This document shows positions 46,030-54,093 of a stretch of 64,000 nucleotides of DNA, in pieces. The stretch spans positions 62,001 through 126,000 of the forward strand of contig NZ_VOSS01000007.1 of NCBI RefSeq assembly GCF_007997035.1, read 5' to 3'. Each line of letters starts with the position of its first letter. The first letter of the stretch is position 1. The stretch is from Ralstonia sp. TCR112. GTDB lineage: Bacteria > Pseudomonadota > Gammaproteobacteria > Burkholderiales > Burkholderiaceae. The position numbers and the translations under genes are program-made. The notes under the pieces were generated by a model. The model saw only the letters and a list, made by a program, of their open reading frames with translations. It made no database searches and was not told the origin of the DNA.

Positions 46030-46056
46030 TTTAGAGGAACGACTTTGGGCGGTCAA
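46028..46056 (-). promoter_or_regulatory. Pmra, main promoter of the dcw cluster
   Basis: On the minus strand TTGACC (46051-46056) and TAAAGT (46028-46033) are separated by 17 bp, ~115 nt upstream of mraZ and abutting the MraZ boxes. Confidence 0.7.
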
Positions 46057-46161
46057 GGCTTGCGCAGGCCTGCGAGACGGAAAATTTGCAATCAGAACAA
46101 TGACTTAGCGCACCCGCCCGGAGGCACCCAGCCACTTTTCCCAATCAAATGAAGGAGATAG

Positions 46162-46183
46162 CGTGGTTTATGCAGAAACCACG
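46162..46183. other. Hairpin in the coq7-mraZ intergenic region
   Basis: A perfect 8-bp stem CGTGGTTT/AAACCACG with a 6-nt loop. It lies 120-140 bp downstream of coq7 and upstream of Pmra; the rest of the 240 bp between 46060 and 46300 holds no credible gene. There is no T run on either side, so it may be a weak terminator or an RNA element of unknown role. Confidence 0.4.
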
Positions 46184-46300
46184 TGAGAGAACGGCGAGCG
46201 ACGACCCGCCAGAGGGAGGGCGCGGAGCACCGACAGTAAAGCTCGGGCGAATGGAGGAGCGAACGCCGTGTCGTCGGGCTGTCGACCCGCGACACGCGCT

Positions 46301-46951
46301 TCAGATGCGGTAGGCGGCGGTCGTCATGATGCGCGACGCGGCACGCATCGCTTGGCGGATGGGCGCGGGGAGATCAATGCCACCAGCTTGGCGCGCGTTG
46401 TCGCCGTGGCGGATTTCGTCGTCGCGCATCTGGGCGACGATGGCGCGCGAGCGGGTGTCCTGGTCGGGCAATGTGTCGAGATGGCCGTCGAGGTGGTGTT
46501 CGACCTGGCGCTCGGTCTCTGCGACGAAGCCGAGGCTGATCTTGTCGCCCAGGCGTCCGGCGACCGCGCCGATGGCGAAAGCGCCGGCATACCACAGCGG
46601 ATTCAGCAGGCTCGGGCGGTCATTCAATTCCTGCAGGCGTTGCGCGCACCAGGCGAGGTGATCCTCTTCTTCGCGTGCCGCTTCGTCGAGCTGGGCTCGG
46701 ATGGCGGGATCCCGGGCGAACAGCGCTTGCCCCTGGTACAGGGCCTGGGCGCAGACCTCGCCGACATGGTTCACGCGCATCAGGCCGGCGGCATGGCGGC
46801 GCTCGGCCTCGGAAAGTTTGGTGGCGTTGTCGGCCCTGTCCGGGGAGGTGGACGCGATAACGGCATCGGCAGGGTTCGGTCGGCTGGCGCGGGTGACGCC
46901 TGCCACAGCGCGCAAGGCGCGGTCGAATTCAGGGATGAAGCGGTCGAGCAT
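46301..46951 (-). CDS. coq7: 2-polyprenyl-3-methyl-6-methoxy-1,4-benzoquinone monooxygenase (Coq7)
   Basis: Di-iron hydroxylase that carries out the penultimate hydroxylation of the ubiquinone ring. The carboxylate and histidine ligands are spread over the helices: [44 protein letters not shown] and [14 protein letters not shown]. Start at ATG 46951 ([14 protein letters not shown]), giving 216 residues; a TTG seven codons upstream is possible but less likely. This family replaces UbiF in many betaproteobacteria. It points away from the porin gene. Confidence 0.93.
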   Translation of the reverse strand: MLDRFIPEFDRALRAVAGVTRASRPNPADAVIASTSPDRADNATKLSEAERRHAAGLMRVNHVGEVCAQALYQGQALFARDPAIRAQLDEAAREEEDHLAWCAQRLQELNDRPSLLNPLWYAGAFAIGAVAGRLGDKISLGFVAETERQVEHHLDGHLDTLPDQDTRSRAIVAQMRDDEIRHGDNARQAGGIDLPAPIRQAMRAASRIMTTAAYRI

Positions 46952-47331
46952 ATGTTCGGGCACCGCCGGCAATGGCGTGCGGCGCGATCGTCATTGTAAG
47001 GCCGGCATCGGGCGGGACCTTGCGTCCGATCAGGACGTCGTTGACCAAACACTACTGTACGGGATAACCCTGTTGGCGCGCGGATCGCATCTAAAACCGC
47101 AACGAATCAACGCCGCCCATCGCCAATCTATTTCAAATTCGGAAACAGCCTGTTGCCGGGATCAGACAGCAAACGGGCGTTTACGAACATTCGTTCGCAA
47201 ATTTCGACCGGGCCCAGTACCGCGTTGCTACATTAGTCAGCGACTTCGTTTGAAAGTCATGGGGCGGGAAGACAAGAACGGAGGGTCTGCCTGCCGCTGA
47301 ATTCAATAAATAAAGATCTGGAGACCGACCG
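46952..47331. other. Upstream region of the porin gene
   Basis: 380 bp without a gene. Candidate + strand elements are TTGACC (47041-47046) with GATAAC 16 bp later, and an extended -10, TGCTACATT (47226-47234), ~97 nt before the porin ATG. A palindrome at 47184-47197 is listed separately. The porin ribosome-binding site is CTGGAG at ~47318. Confidence 0.4.
47184..47197. promoter_or_regulatory. Palindromic operator-like site upstream of porin
   Basis: CGAACATTCGTTCG has perfect 5-bp arms CGAAC/GTTCG. It matches 11 of 14 positions of the site upstream of fadD (53975-53988), suggesting a common regulator, plausibly of the TetR family. It lies ~30 bp upstream of the extended -10. Confidence 0.45.
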
Positions 47332-48510
47332 ATGAAGAAATCGCTGCTGGCATTGGCAGTGCTGGGCACGTTTGCGGGTGTTGCGCAGGCTCAGTCGAGT
47401 GTGACGCTGTATGGCGTGGTCGACGCCAACGTTGAGTACGTCAACCACGCGCAAGCCGTAACGGCTGCGGGGGTGGTCATCCCGGGCAGCAGCGGTTCGC
47501 GCCTGGCGATGCAGGCCGGTGGCCTGTCTTCCAACCGCTGGGGCTTGCGCGGCGTCGAAGACATCGGTGGCGGTCTCAAGGGCCTGTTCGTACTGGAATC
47601 GGGCTACGGCATGGACACGGGCACGCTGCAGCAGGGCGGACGCCTGTTCGGCCGCCAGGCGTTTGTCGGCTTGCAGGGCAACTGGGGCAAGATCACGCTG
47701 GGCCGGCAATACACCACGATCTTCGACATGATGGCGAACTTCTCGCCGACCGGTTACGCCACACAGTATGAGCCGGTGGTCGGCCAGCTGGGCCCGAACT
47801 TCCGCGAAGACAACGTCATCAAGTACACCGGCGCATTCGGCCCGCTGACCGTGGAAGGCCACTGGTCGTTCGGCGAGCGCGCCGGCAGCCAGACCGCCAA
47901 CTCGGCGTACGGCGTGGGCGCAAACTACTTTGGCGGCCCGTTCGGCCTGGGTATCGCCTATGACGAAGTGAAGGTCCTGACGGCAGCCGAAGCCCTGGGC
48001 GGCCCCGGCAACGAGTACGCCAAGGACAAGCGCGCCGCCATTGCCGCGAGCTACACGGTGGGGCCGGTCAAGGTCATGGGCGGCTATCGCTACGGCAAGA
48101 CCGATACGACCTCGTCTGGCGCCACGCTGGCGCTGCTGCCGCACCGCGACGACTATTACTGGGCGGGCGTGAACTACCAGGTGACGCCGGCCCTGGGCCT
48201 GACGCTGGCGTACTACTACGACAACATCAAGGAAGCGACCATCGGCGGCGCCACGGTCAACCCGCGCAACCCGCAGCAGTGGCAGTTCATTGCCGACTAC
48301 AACTTCTCCAAGCGCACCGACGTGTACCTGAGTGCCGCGTATGCACGCAATGCATCGCTGAACTGGGATTCGATCGGCTATGTGACGAACCCGGCAACGG
48401 GCGCGCAGACGTCGGTGGGCTACCTGCCGGCTGCATCGCAGACGTACTTCATCACGCCGAACTCGGATAACCAAGTCGGTGTGGCGATCGGCGTGCGCCA
48501 CAAGTTCTGA
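47332..48510 (+). CDS. Gram-negative porin (OmpC-like, betaproteobacterial type)
   Basis: Outer-membrane trimeric beta-barrel for diffusion of small solutes. The 392-residue precursor has a signal peptide of 20 residues (MKKSLLALAVLGTFAGVAQA) cleaved before QSSVTLYGVVDANVEY, the standard first strand of the family. Aromatic-rich alternating strands continue to the end, and the final residue is Phe (VGVAIGVRHKF), the outer-membrane assembly signal. Substrate selectivity is not evident. It stands alone with its own terminator. Confidence 0.95.
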   Translation: MKKSLLALAVLGTFAGVAQAQSSVTLYGVVDANVEYVNHAQAVTAAGVVIPGSSGSRLAMQAGGLSSNRWGLRGVEDIGGGLKGLFVLESGYGMDTGTLQQGGRLFGRQAFVGLQGNWGKITLGRQYTTIFDMMANFSPTGYATQYEPVVGQLGPNFREDNVIKYTGAFGPLTVEGHWSFGERAGSQTANSAYGVGANYFGGPFGLGIAYDEVKVLTAAEALGGPGNEYAKDKRAAIAASYTVGPVKVMGGYRYGKTDTTSSGATLALLPHRDDYYWAGVNYQVTPALGLTLAYYYDNIKEATIGGATVNPRNPQQWQFIADYNFSKRTDVYLSAAYARNASLNWDSIGYVTNPATGAQTSVGYLPAASQTYFITPNSDNQVGVAIGVRHKF

Positions 48511-48556
48511 CGCACGCTTTGTTTTTGCCCGCCGCCCCTCTCCTTGGCGGGCGCAG

Positions 48557-48581
48557 GAAGGCACCTTCGGGTGCCTTTTTG
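48557..48581 (+). terminator. Intrinsic terminator after porin
   Basis: Stem AGGCACC/GGTGCCT (48559-48565 with 48570-48576) with a stable TTCG tetraloop and a run of five T. Confidence 0.93.
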
Positions 48582-48631
48582 CATGGCTGCGCGCTATGCT
48601 GTGCCGACCCAAAAACATCATCGGAGGAGAC

Positions 48632-49656
48632 ATGACTGTGCCTTGCACGCTGCGCCGCACCTTGCTGCGCGCAGCCCTTGCCGGTGCTGCTGCCGGCGTC
48701 ATCGCGTTGCCTGCGGCGGCGCAAACCCCGCCGTATCCAGCCAAGCCGATCACCATCGTCGTGCCGTTCACGCCGGGCGGCACGACCGACATCCTGGCGC
48801 GCGCGTCGCCGCCGAGCTCACGCGCGGCGCCGGCTGGAACGTCATCGTCGACAACCGGCCTGGTGCGGGCGGCAACATCGGCTCGACGCTCGTGGCCAAG
48901 GCCGCGCCCGACGGCTACACGCTGCTGATGGGCACGGTCGGCACGCACGCCATCAACCAGACCCTGTACTCGCAGAACGGCGTGCGACTGGGTTTCGATC
49001 CGATCAAGGACTTTGCGCCGATCACGCTGGTGGCCTCCGTGCCGAACGTGCTCGTGGTCAACCCGACCTTTGCGCAGAAGAACAAGATCAACTCGGTGAA
49101 GGACCTCATCGACTACGCGAAGGCCAATCCGGGCAAGCTGAACATGGCGTCGTCGGGTAACGGCACGTCGATCCATCTGGCCGGCGAGCTGTTCAAGACG
49201 CAAACGGCCACGAGCATGGTCCACGTGCCTTACAAGGGCAGCGGTCCAGCGCTGACCGATCTGATCGGCGGCACGATGGACCTGATGTTCGACAACCTGC
49301 CCTCGGCCATGCCGCAGATCAAGGGCGGCAAGCTGAAGGCGCTGGCCGTCACGAGCGCCAAACCCTCGCCGGCGCTGCCCGGTGTGCCAACCGTCGCGCA
49401 AGCCGCCGGCCTGCCTCAATACGAGGCGAGCTCGTGGTTCGGGCTGCTGGCGCCAGCCGGCACGCCGCCGGCCATCGTGTCGCGCATCCAGCAGACGGTG
49501 GCGAAATCGCTGGCAAGCCCCGCCGTCAAGGAGAAGCTCGAAGCGCAAGGCGCCGAGCCCGTGGGCGACACGCCCGAGCAGTTCGCCGCGCACATCCGTG
49601 CCGAGACGGCGAAGTGGGCCGCGGTCGTGAAGGCCTCGGGCGCAAAGGTGGATTGA
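48632..49656 (+). CDS. Tripartite tricarboxylate transporter substrate-binding protein, BUG family (apparent frameshift at 48804)
   Basis: Periplasmic solute-binding protein of the Bug/TctC type. From the ATG at 48632, with GGAGGA 5 nt upstream, it reads a signal peptide ([22 protein letters not shown]), then [24 protein letters not shown], after which the frame breaks. One base out it resumes as [23 protein letters not shown] through to TGA at 49654-49656. A missing C after CGCGC (48804/48805) restores LARAVAAEL and a 341-residue protein of normal form. The ligand is unknown. No TctA/TctB membrane genes accompany it, common for the greatly expanded Bug family in Burkholderiales. An MFS transporter gene follows 87 bp later. 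Confidence 0.88.
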
Positions 49657-49743
49657 CCGCGCAGCCATTGAGCACGCCGCCCGCCGCGCGCACAATGGGC
49701 GGCCTTCATAACGACAACAACGCAACGTCCCCGGGAGACCTGC

Positions 49744-51060
49744 ATGTCCTCTTCGACTTCCCCGACCCTGGCGTCGTCCGCCTCGGACGCGGCCACCGAC
49801 GCCAGCCGCTCGCGCATCGTCTTTGCGAGCTTCATCGGCACGGCCATCGAGTTCTACGACTTCTACGTCTACGCCACGGCCGCGGCGCTGGTGATCGGGC
49901 CGGTGTTCTTTCCGCACGGATCGGCCACGGCGCAAGCGCTGTCGGCGTTCGTCACGTTCGGGATCGCGTTCATCGCACGGCCGATCGGCTCGTTCCTGTT
50001 CGGCCACTTCGGCGACCGGATCGGGCGCAAATCCACGCTCGTGGCCTCGCTGCTGGTGATGGGCATTTCCACCACGTTGATCGGGCTAGTGCCAGGCTAT
50101 GACAGCATCGGCACGCTGGCGCCTGTCCTGCTGTGCATCCTGCGCTTTGGCCAGGGCATCGGCCTGGGCGGGGAATGGGGCGGCGCGGCGCTGCTGGCCA
50201 CCGAGAACGCGCCGCAGGGCAAGCGCGGCTGGTTTGGCATGTTTCCACAGCTGGGGCCGTCGGTGGGCTTCCTGGCATCGAACGGGCTGTTCTTTGGCCT
50301 GGCGATCGCGCTATCGGACGAGCAGTTCCGCAGCTGGGGCTGGCGCGTGCCGTTCCTGGTGAGCGCCGTGCTCGTGGCGTTGGGCCTGTATGTGCGATTG
50401 AAGATCGCCGAGACACCGGCCTTCCAGGCGGCCATCGATCGGCACGAACGAGTGAAGGTGCCCGTCGCCGAACTGCTGGCACGCCACTGGTGGCCGACGC
50501 TCCTGGGCGCGCTGGCCATGGTCGTCTGCTACACGCTCTTCTATATCTCGACGGTGTTTTCGCTGTCGTACGGCGTGGGTACGCTGCACTTCTCGCGCCC
50601 GAGCTTCCTGGGGCTGCTGTGCCTGGCTGTGGTGTTCATGGGGCTGGCGACGCCGCTGTCAGCGTGGGCGTCGGACCGCTTTGGGCGCAAGCCGGTGCTG
50701 ATCGTCGGCATCGTCGCAGCCATTTTGTCGGGCTTCACCATGGCGCCGCTGCTGGGGAGTGGGCAGACGCCGCTGGTGGCGCTGTTCCTCATCATCGAGC
50801 TGTTCCTGATGGGCGTGACCTTCGCGCCGATGGGCGCGCTGCTGCCGGAGCTGTTCCCGACCAACGTGCGCTACACGGGCGCCGGCGTGTCGTACAACCT
50901 GGGCGGTATTCTGGGCGCGTCGATTGCGCCGTACATCGCGCAGAAGCTGGCTGAGCAAGGCGGCCTGAGCTGGGTCGGCATGTATGTGTCGGCGGCCGCG
51001 GTGGTCAGCCTGATCGGCGTGCTGTGCATGCGCGAAACGCGTGATACCCGGCTGATGTAA
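49744..51060 (+). CDS. MFS transporter, metabolite:H+ symporter (MHS) family
   Basis: 438-residue inner-membrane transporter with twelve predicted helices. Family landmarks: GTAIEFYDFYVYATAAALV in helix 1, GHFGDRIGRKSTLV in the helix 2-3 loop, RFGQGIGLGGEWGGAALLATENAP and a second SDRFGRKPVL loop. Relatives carry organic acids or osmolytes (shikimate, citrate, proline/betaine), but the substrate is not determined here. It may be cotranscribed with the BUG gene 87 bp upstream and could share its substrate class, which is inference. Confidence 0.93.
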   Translation: MSSSTSPTLASSASDAATDASRSRIVFASFIGTAIEFYDFYVYATAAALVIGPVFFPHGSATAQALSAFVTFGIAFIARPIGSFLFGHFGDRIGRKSTLVASLLVMGISTTLIGLVPGYDSIGTLAPVLLCILRFGQGIGLGGEWGGAALLATENAPQGKRGWFGMFPQLGPSVGFLASNGLFFGLAIALSDEQFRSWGWRVPFLVSAVLVALGLYVRLKIAETPAFQAAIDRHERVKVPVAELLARHWWPTLLGALAMVVCYTLFYISTVFSLSYGVGTLHFSRPSFLGLLCLAVVFMGLATPLSAWASDRFGRKPVLIVGIVAAILSGFTMAPLLGSGQTPLVALFLIIELFLMGVTFAPMGALLPELFPTNVRYTGAGVSYNLGGILGASIAPYIAQKLAEQGGLSWVGMYVSAAAVVSLIGVLCMRETRDTRLM

Positions 51061-51081
51061 GGACCGCGCATAGCGACGCGC

Positions 51082-51516
51082 TTAATCCCACGAGTGGCGG
51101 CCCGAGCGACCACGCTTGACGTCGCCACGCGCGCGCTTGCCTTCCAGACGGCGCGTCTTGGAAGCGCGCGTGGGCTTGGTGGCGATCCGCGACTTCGGCA
51201 CCGAAAGCCCCGTCGCGATGAACGCGATCAGACGTTCACGCGCATCCTGGCGGTTGCGGTCCTGCGTGCGAAACCGTTGCGCATCAATCACAATCACGCC
51301 CTGGTCGGTCAAGCGTCGGTCGCGCTTTCCCAACAGGCGAGCCCGCAATGCCTCCGGCAACGACGGCGATTGGGCGATGTCAAAGCGCAACTCCACCGCC
51401 GTCGATACCTTGTTGATGTTTTGCCCACCCGCCCCGCTTGCGCGCACAAAGCGCTCGACCAGTTCGGACTCCGGAATGGACAATTGAGGGGTGATTTTGA
51501 GATCGGTGCCGGGCAT
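51082..51516 (-). CDS. arfB: Alternative ribosome-rescue factor ArfB
   Basis: 144-residue ICT1/YaeJ-type peptidyl-tRNA hydrolase that frees ribosomes stalled without a stop codon. The GGQ catalytic motif is at residues 30-32 in ASGAGGQNINKVST. The C-terminal ~35 residues are strongly basic (KPTRASKTRRLEGKRARGDVKRGRSGRHSW), matching the tail that enters the mRNA channel. Its length separates it from full release factors. It converges with the MFS gene, with 21 bp between. Confidence 0.95.
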   Translation of the reverse strand: MPGTDLKITPQLSIPESELVERFVRASGAGGQNINKVSTAVELRFDIAQSPSLPEALRARLLGKRDRRLTDQGVIVIDAQRFRTQDRNRQDARERLIAFIATGLSVPKSRIATKPTRASKTRRLEGKRARGDVKRGRSGRHSWD

Positions 51517-51559
51517 TGGGGCATTGTAGGGAGAACCCGTTTTTTCTGGAGATCAGCGT

Positions 51560-52177
51560 ATGTATCGCGGAGAACGTTTCAACGGCTTCAGCCACCTGGC
51601 CGGGGCCATCCTTGCCGCCGCTGGCATGGCCGTTCTGGTAACGTCGTCCGCCCTGCACCACGACGCGTGGAAGGTCGTCAGTTCCGTCGTCTACGGCACG
51701 ACGCTCGTCCTCCTCTACACCATCTCCACGCTGTATCACAGCGTGCGCGGGCCGGCCAAAAGCATCTTCCAGCGGCTCGACTATTGCGCCATCTATCTGT
51801 TGATCGCCGGTAGCTATACCCCTTTTGCGCTCGTTACGTTGCGCGGCCCCTGGGGCTGGGCGCTGTTCGGCATCAACTGGGCGCTGGCGGCCATCGGCAT
51901 TGCGCAGGAACTCTGGATCGGCCGTCGCACGCGCCTGTTTTCCCTGCTGATCTACGTGGTGATGGGCTGGCTGGTGCTGATCGCCATGGGGCCGCTGGCA
52001 GCCGCCCTGCCTGCGCCGGGCCTGTGGTGGCTGGTGGCCGGAGGTGCGCTTTACACGATCGGCATCGGCTTCTTTCTCTTTGACGAGAAGGTGCGGCACT
52101 TCCACGGCATCTGGCATTTGTTCGTGCTGGCGGGCAGCGCGTGCCAGTTCGTCAGCATCCTGCTGTACGTCGGCTGA
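51560..52177 (+). CDS. trhA: Hemolysin III family protein (PAQR type)
   Basis: 205-residue protein with seven predicted membrane helices of the YqfA/HlyIII family. Motifs: GERFNGFSHLAGAILA at the N-terminus, STLYHSVRG near 57, LDYCAIYLLIAGSYTPFAL and FHGIWHLFVLAGSACQF with the conserved histidines. Some members affect membrane fluidity and the haemolysin label is historical. Divergent from arfB with 43 bp between. Confidence 0.9.
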   Translation: MYRGERFNGFSHLAGAILAAAGMAVLVTSSALHHDAWKVVSSVVYGTTLVLLYTISTLYHSVRGPAKSIFQRLDYCAIYLLIAGSYTPFALVTLRGPWGWALFGINWALAAIGIAQELWIGRRTRLFSLLIYVVMGWLVLIAMGPLAAALPAPGLWWLVAGGALYTIGIGFFLFDEKVRHFHGIWHLFVLAGSACQFVSILLYVG

Positions 52178-52185
52178 CCGCCATG

Positions 52186-52215
52186 AAAAAAGCCGCGATT
52201 CCTCGCGGCTTTTTT
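52186..52215 (+). terminator. Bidirectional terminator between trhA and fadD
   Basis: Stem AGCCGCG/CGCGGCT (52191-52197 with 52204-52210) has an A run before and a T run after, so it works for both convergent genes. Confidence 0.93.
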
Positions 52216-52232
52216 ATTGCAGCTACGCAGAC

Positions 52233-53942
52233 TCAGGCTCGCTTCTTCATCGCCTCGTCCCGCAGTTCGCGGCGCAAGATCTTGCCGACGTTGGTCTTCG
52301 GCAGCTCGTTGCGGAACTCGATGAACTTCGGGCGTTTGTAGCCGGTGAGCTGGTCCTTGCAGAATTCCTGCAGCTTCTGTTCGGTCAGTGTCGGGTCACG
52401 GCGCACCACGAACAGCTTCACCACCTCGCCCGAATGCACGTCGGGCACACCCACGGCCGCCACTTCCAGCACGCCCGGGCACATCGCCACCACGCCTTCG
52501 ATCTCGTTCGGATACACGTTGAAGCCCGACACCAAAATCATGTCCTTCTTGCGATCGACGATCTTGGTGTAGCCACGCTCGTCCATCACGCCCACGTCGC
52601 CGGTTTTGAAGAAGCCGTCGGCGTACATGACCTTGGCGGTCTCGTCGGGGCGCTTCCAGTAGCCCGCCATGACCTGCGGGCCGCGGATGCAGATTTCGCC
52701 CGCCTGGCCTATCGGTAGGTCGCGGCCTTCGTCGTCGCGAATGGCGATTTCAGTGCCCGGAATCGGCAAACCAACGGTGCCCGAAAACTTGTCGGTATCG
52801 GTCGGGTTGCAGATGGCCGACGGCGAGGTCTCCGACAGGCCATAGCCTTCGATGATCGGGCACCCCGTCACCTCCAGCCACTTCTTGGCCACCGCCTCCT
52901 GCACCGCCATGCCGCCGCCGTTGGCCACGCGCAGGTTGGAGCAGTCGACATCCTTGAATTCGGGATGGTTCAGCAGCGCGTTGTACAACGTATTCACGGC
53001 CGGGAACATGTGGAAGCGGTACTGCTTGAGCACCTTGATGAAGCCCGGGATGTCACGCGGATTCGGGATCAGCACGGCCAGCCCGCCCTTGCGCATCGAC
53101 AGCAGGCAGCACACCGTCAGCGCGAAGATGTGATACAGCGGCAGCGCGGTAATGGTGACGATCTCTTCGTCGGCGGCCAGCATGCGGCCATCGCGGCCGG
53201 GCTTGGTGAGCGCCGGATTCATCCACGCTTCGGACTGCAGCACGTTGGCGACGATGTTCCGATGCAGCAGCGTCGCGCCCTTCGACACGCCGGTCGTGCC
53301 GCCCGTGTATTGCAGGAAGGCCACGTCGTCGGGGCCGACGGAGGTCGGCTTGAGCGTCTGCTTGGCGCCCTCTTGCAGCGCCGTGTTGAAGCGGATGCAG
53401 TTGGGCAGCTCCCACGCCGGCACCATCTTCTTAACGCTGCGCACGACGAAATTGACCAGCATGCCCTTCAGCCCGCCGAGCATGTCGCCCATGCTGGCCA
53501 CCACGATGTGCTTGACCGGTGTATTGGGCAGCACCTGCTGCAGCGTCGTCGCGAAGTTCTCCAGGATGATGATGGCTTCAGCGCCGCTGTCCTTGAGCTG
53601 GTGTTCCAGTTCGCGCGGGGTGTAAAGCGGATTGACGTTGACGACCACATAGCCGGCACGCAGCACGGCGGCCAACGCCACCGGGTACTGCAGCACGTTC
53701 GGCATCATCAGCGCGACGCGGGCGCCAGGTGCGAGACCGCGCGATTGCAGCCAGGCCGCCAGTTGGCGCGAGAGCGTATCCAGCTCGCCGTAGGTCAGCA
53801 CCTTGCCCATGCATTCAAATGCACGGCGGTTGCGGTTCTTCTGGAAAGAATCCTCAAGCAGATGGGCCAGCGATCGGTACTGCGACGCATCGATCTCGGC
53901 CGGCACCCCGGCGGGGTACTGCTTCAGCCACGGCTTATCCAT
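52233..53942 (-). CDS. fadD: Long-chain fatty acid--CoA ligase
   Basis: AMP-forming acyl-CoA synthetase that activates fatty acids for beta-oxidation. The 569-residue protein has the AMP-binding P-loop YTGGTTGVSKGATLLHRN near 213-230, EGYGLSETSPSAICNP (~368-383), the FKTGDVGVMDERGYTKIVDRKKDMI linker region, and the C-terminal PKTNVGKILRRELRD with the catalytic lysine. Size and similarity fit E. coli FadD, although the exact chain length is inferred. A TetR-like palindrome lies 33 bp upstream of the start. Confidence 0.93.
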   Translation of the reverse strand: MDKPWLKQYPAGVPAEIDASQYRSLAHLLEDSFQKNRNRRAFECMGKVLTYGELDTLSRQLAAWLQSRGLAPGARVALMMPNVLQYPVALAAVLRAGYVVVNVNPLYTPRELEHQLKDSGAEAIIILENFATTLQQVLPNTPVKHIVVASMGDMLGGLKGMLVNFVVRSVKKMVPAWELPNCIRFNTALQEGAKQTLKPTSVGPDDVAFLQYTGGTTGVSKGATLLHRNIVANVLQSEAWMNPALTKPGRDGRMLAADEEIVTITALPLYHIFALTVCCLLSMRKGGLAVLIPNPRDIPGFIKVLKQYRFHMFPAVNTLYNALLNHPEFKDVDCSNLRVANGGGMAVQEAVAKKWLEVTGCPIIEGYGLSETSPSAICNPTDTDKFSGTVGLPIPGTEIAIRDDEGRDLPIGQAGEICIRGPQVMAGYWKRPDETAKVMYADGFFKTGDVGVMDERGYTKIVDRKKDMILVSGFNVYPNEIEGVVAMCPGVLEVAAVGVPDVHSGEVVKLFVVRRDPTLTEQKLQEFCKDQLTGYKRPKFIEFRNELPKTNVGKILRRELRDEAMKKRA

Positions 53943-53974
53943 GGGTGTGTCTCCTGGCGATTGTCGATTTTTTT

Positions 53975-53988
53975 CGAATGGTCGTTCG
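53975..53988. promoter_or_regulatory. Palindromic operator-like site upstream of fadD
   Basis: CGAATGGTCGTTCG is an imperfect palindrome flanked on both sides by T/A tracts. It resembles sites of TetR-family repressors of fatty-acid degradation and sits where it would overlap the fadD promoter. Confidence 0.55.
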
Positions 53989-54093
53989 TTTTTTTCGGCA
54001 TCCTACGCGGATGTCTGTGTCAAAACAACAACTTAGACAGTTCCCTCAGCCGGTCGGCCCTGCTTGAAACTGGTGCAGAAACCGCTGTCGGCA

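Noticed and set aside
46092-46295. 67-codon minus-strand frame between coq7 and mraZ
   Set aside because: No ribosome-binding site, biased composition, no recognisable fold; it overlaps the hairpin region.
46149-46313. 54-codon + strand frame beginning at the ATG at 46149
   Set aside because: No upstream ribosome-binding site of its own, arginine-rich composition typical of random GC-rich frames, and it runs into the end of coq7.
47257-50007. 916-codon open frame on the minus strand across the porin, BUG and MFS genes
   Set aside because: It is antisense to three well-supported genes. Composition is Arg/Gly/Ala/His-rich with no domain, as expected from the third-position GC bias of the coding strand.
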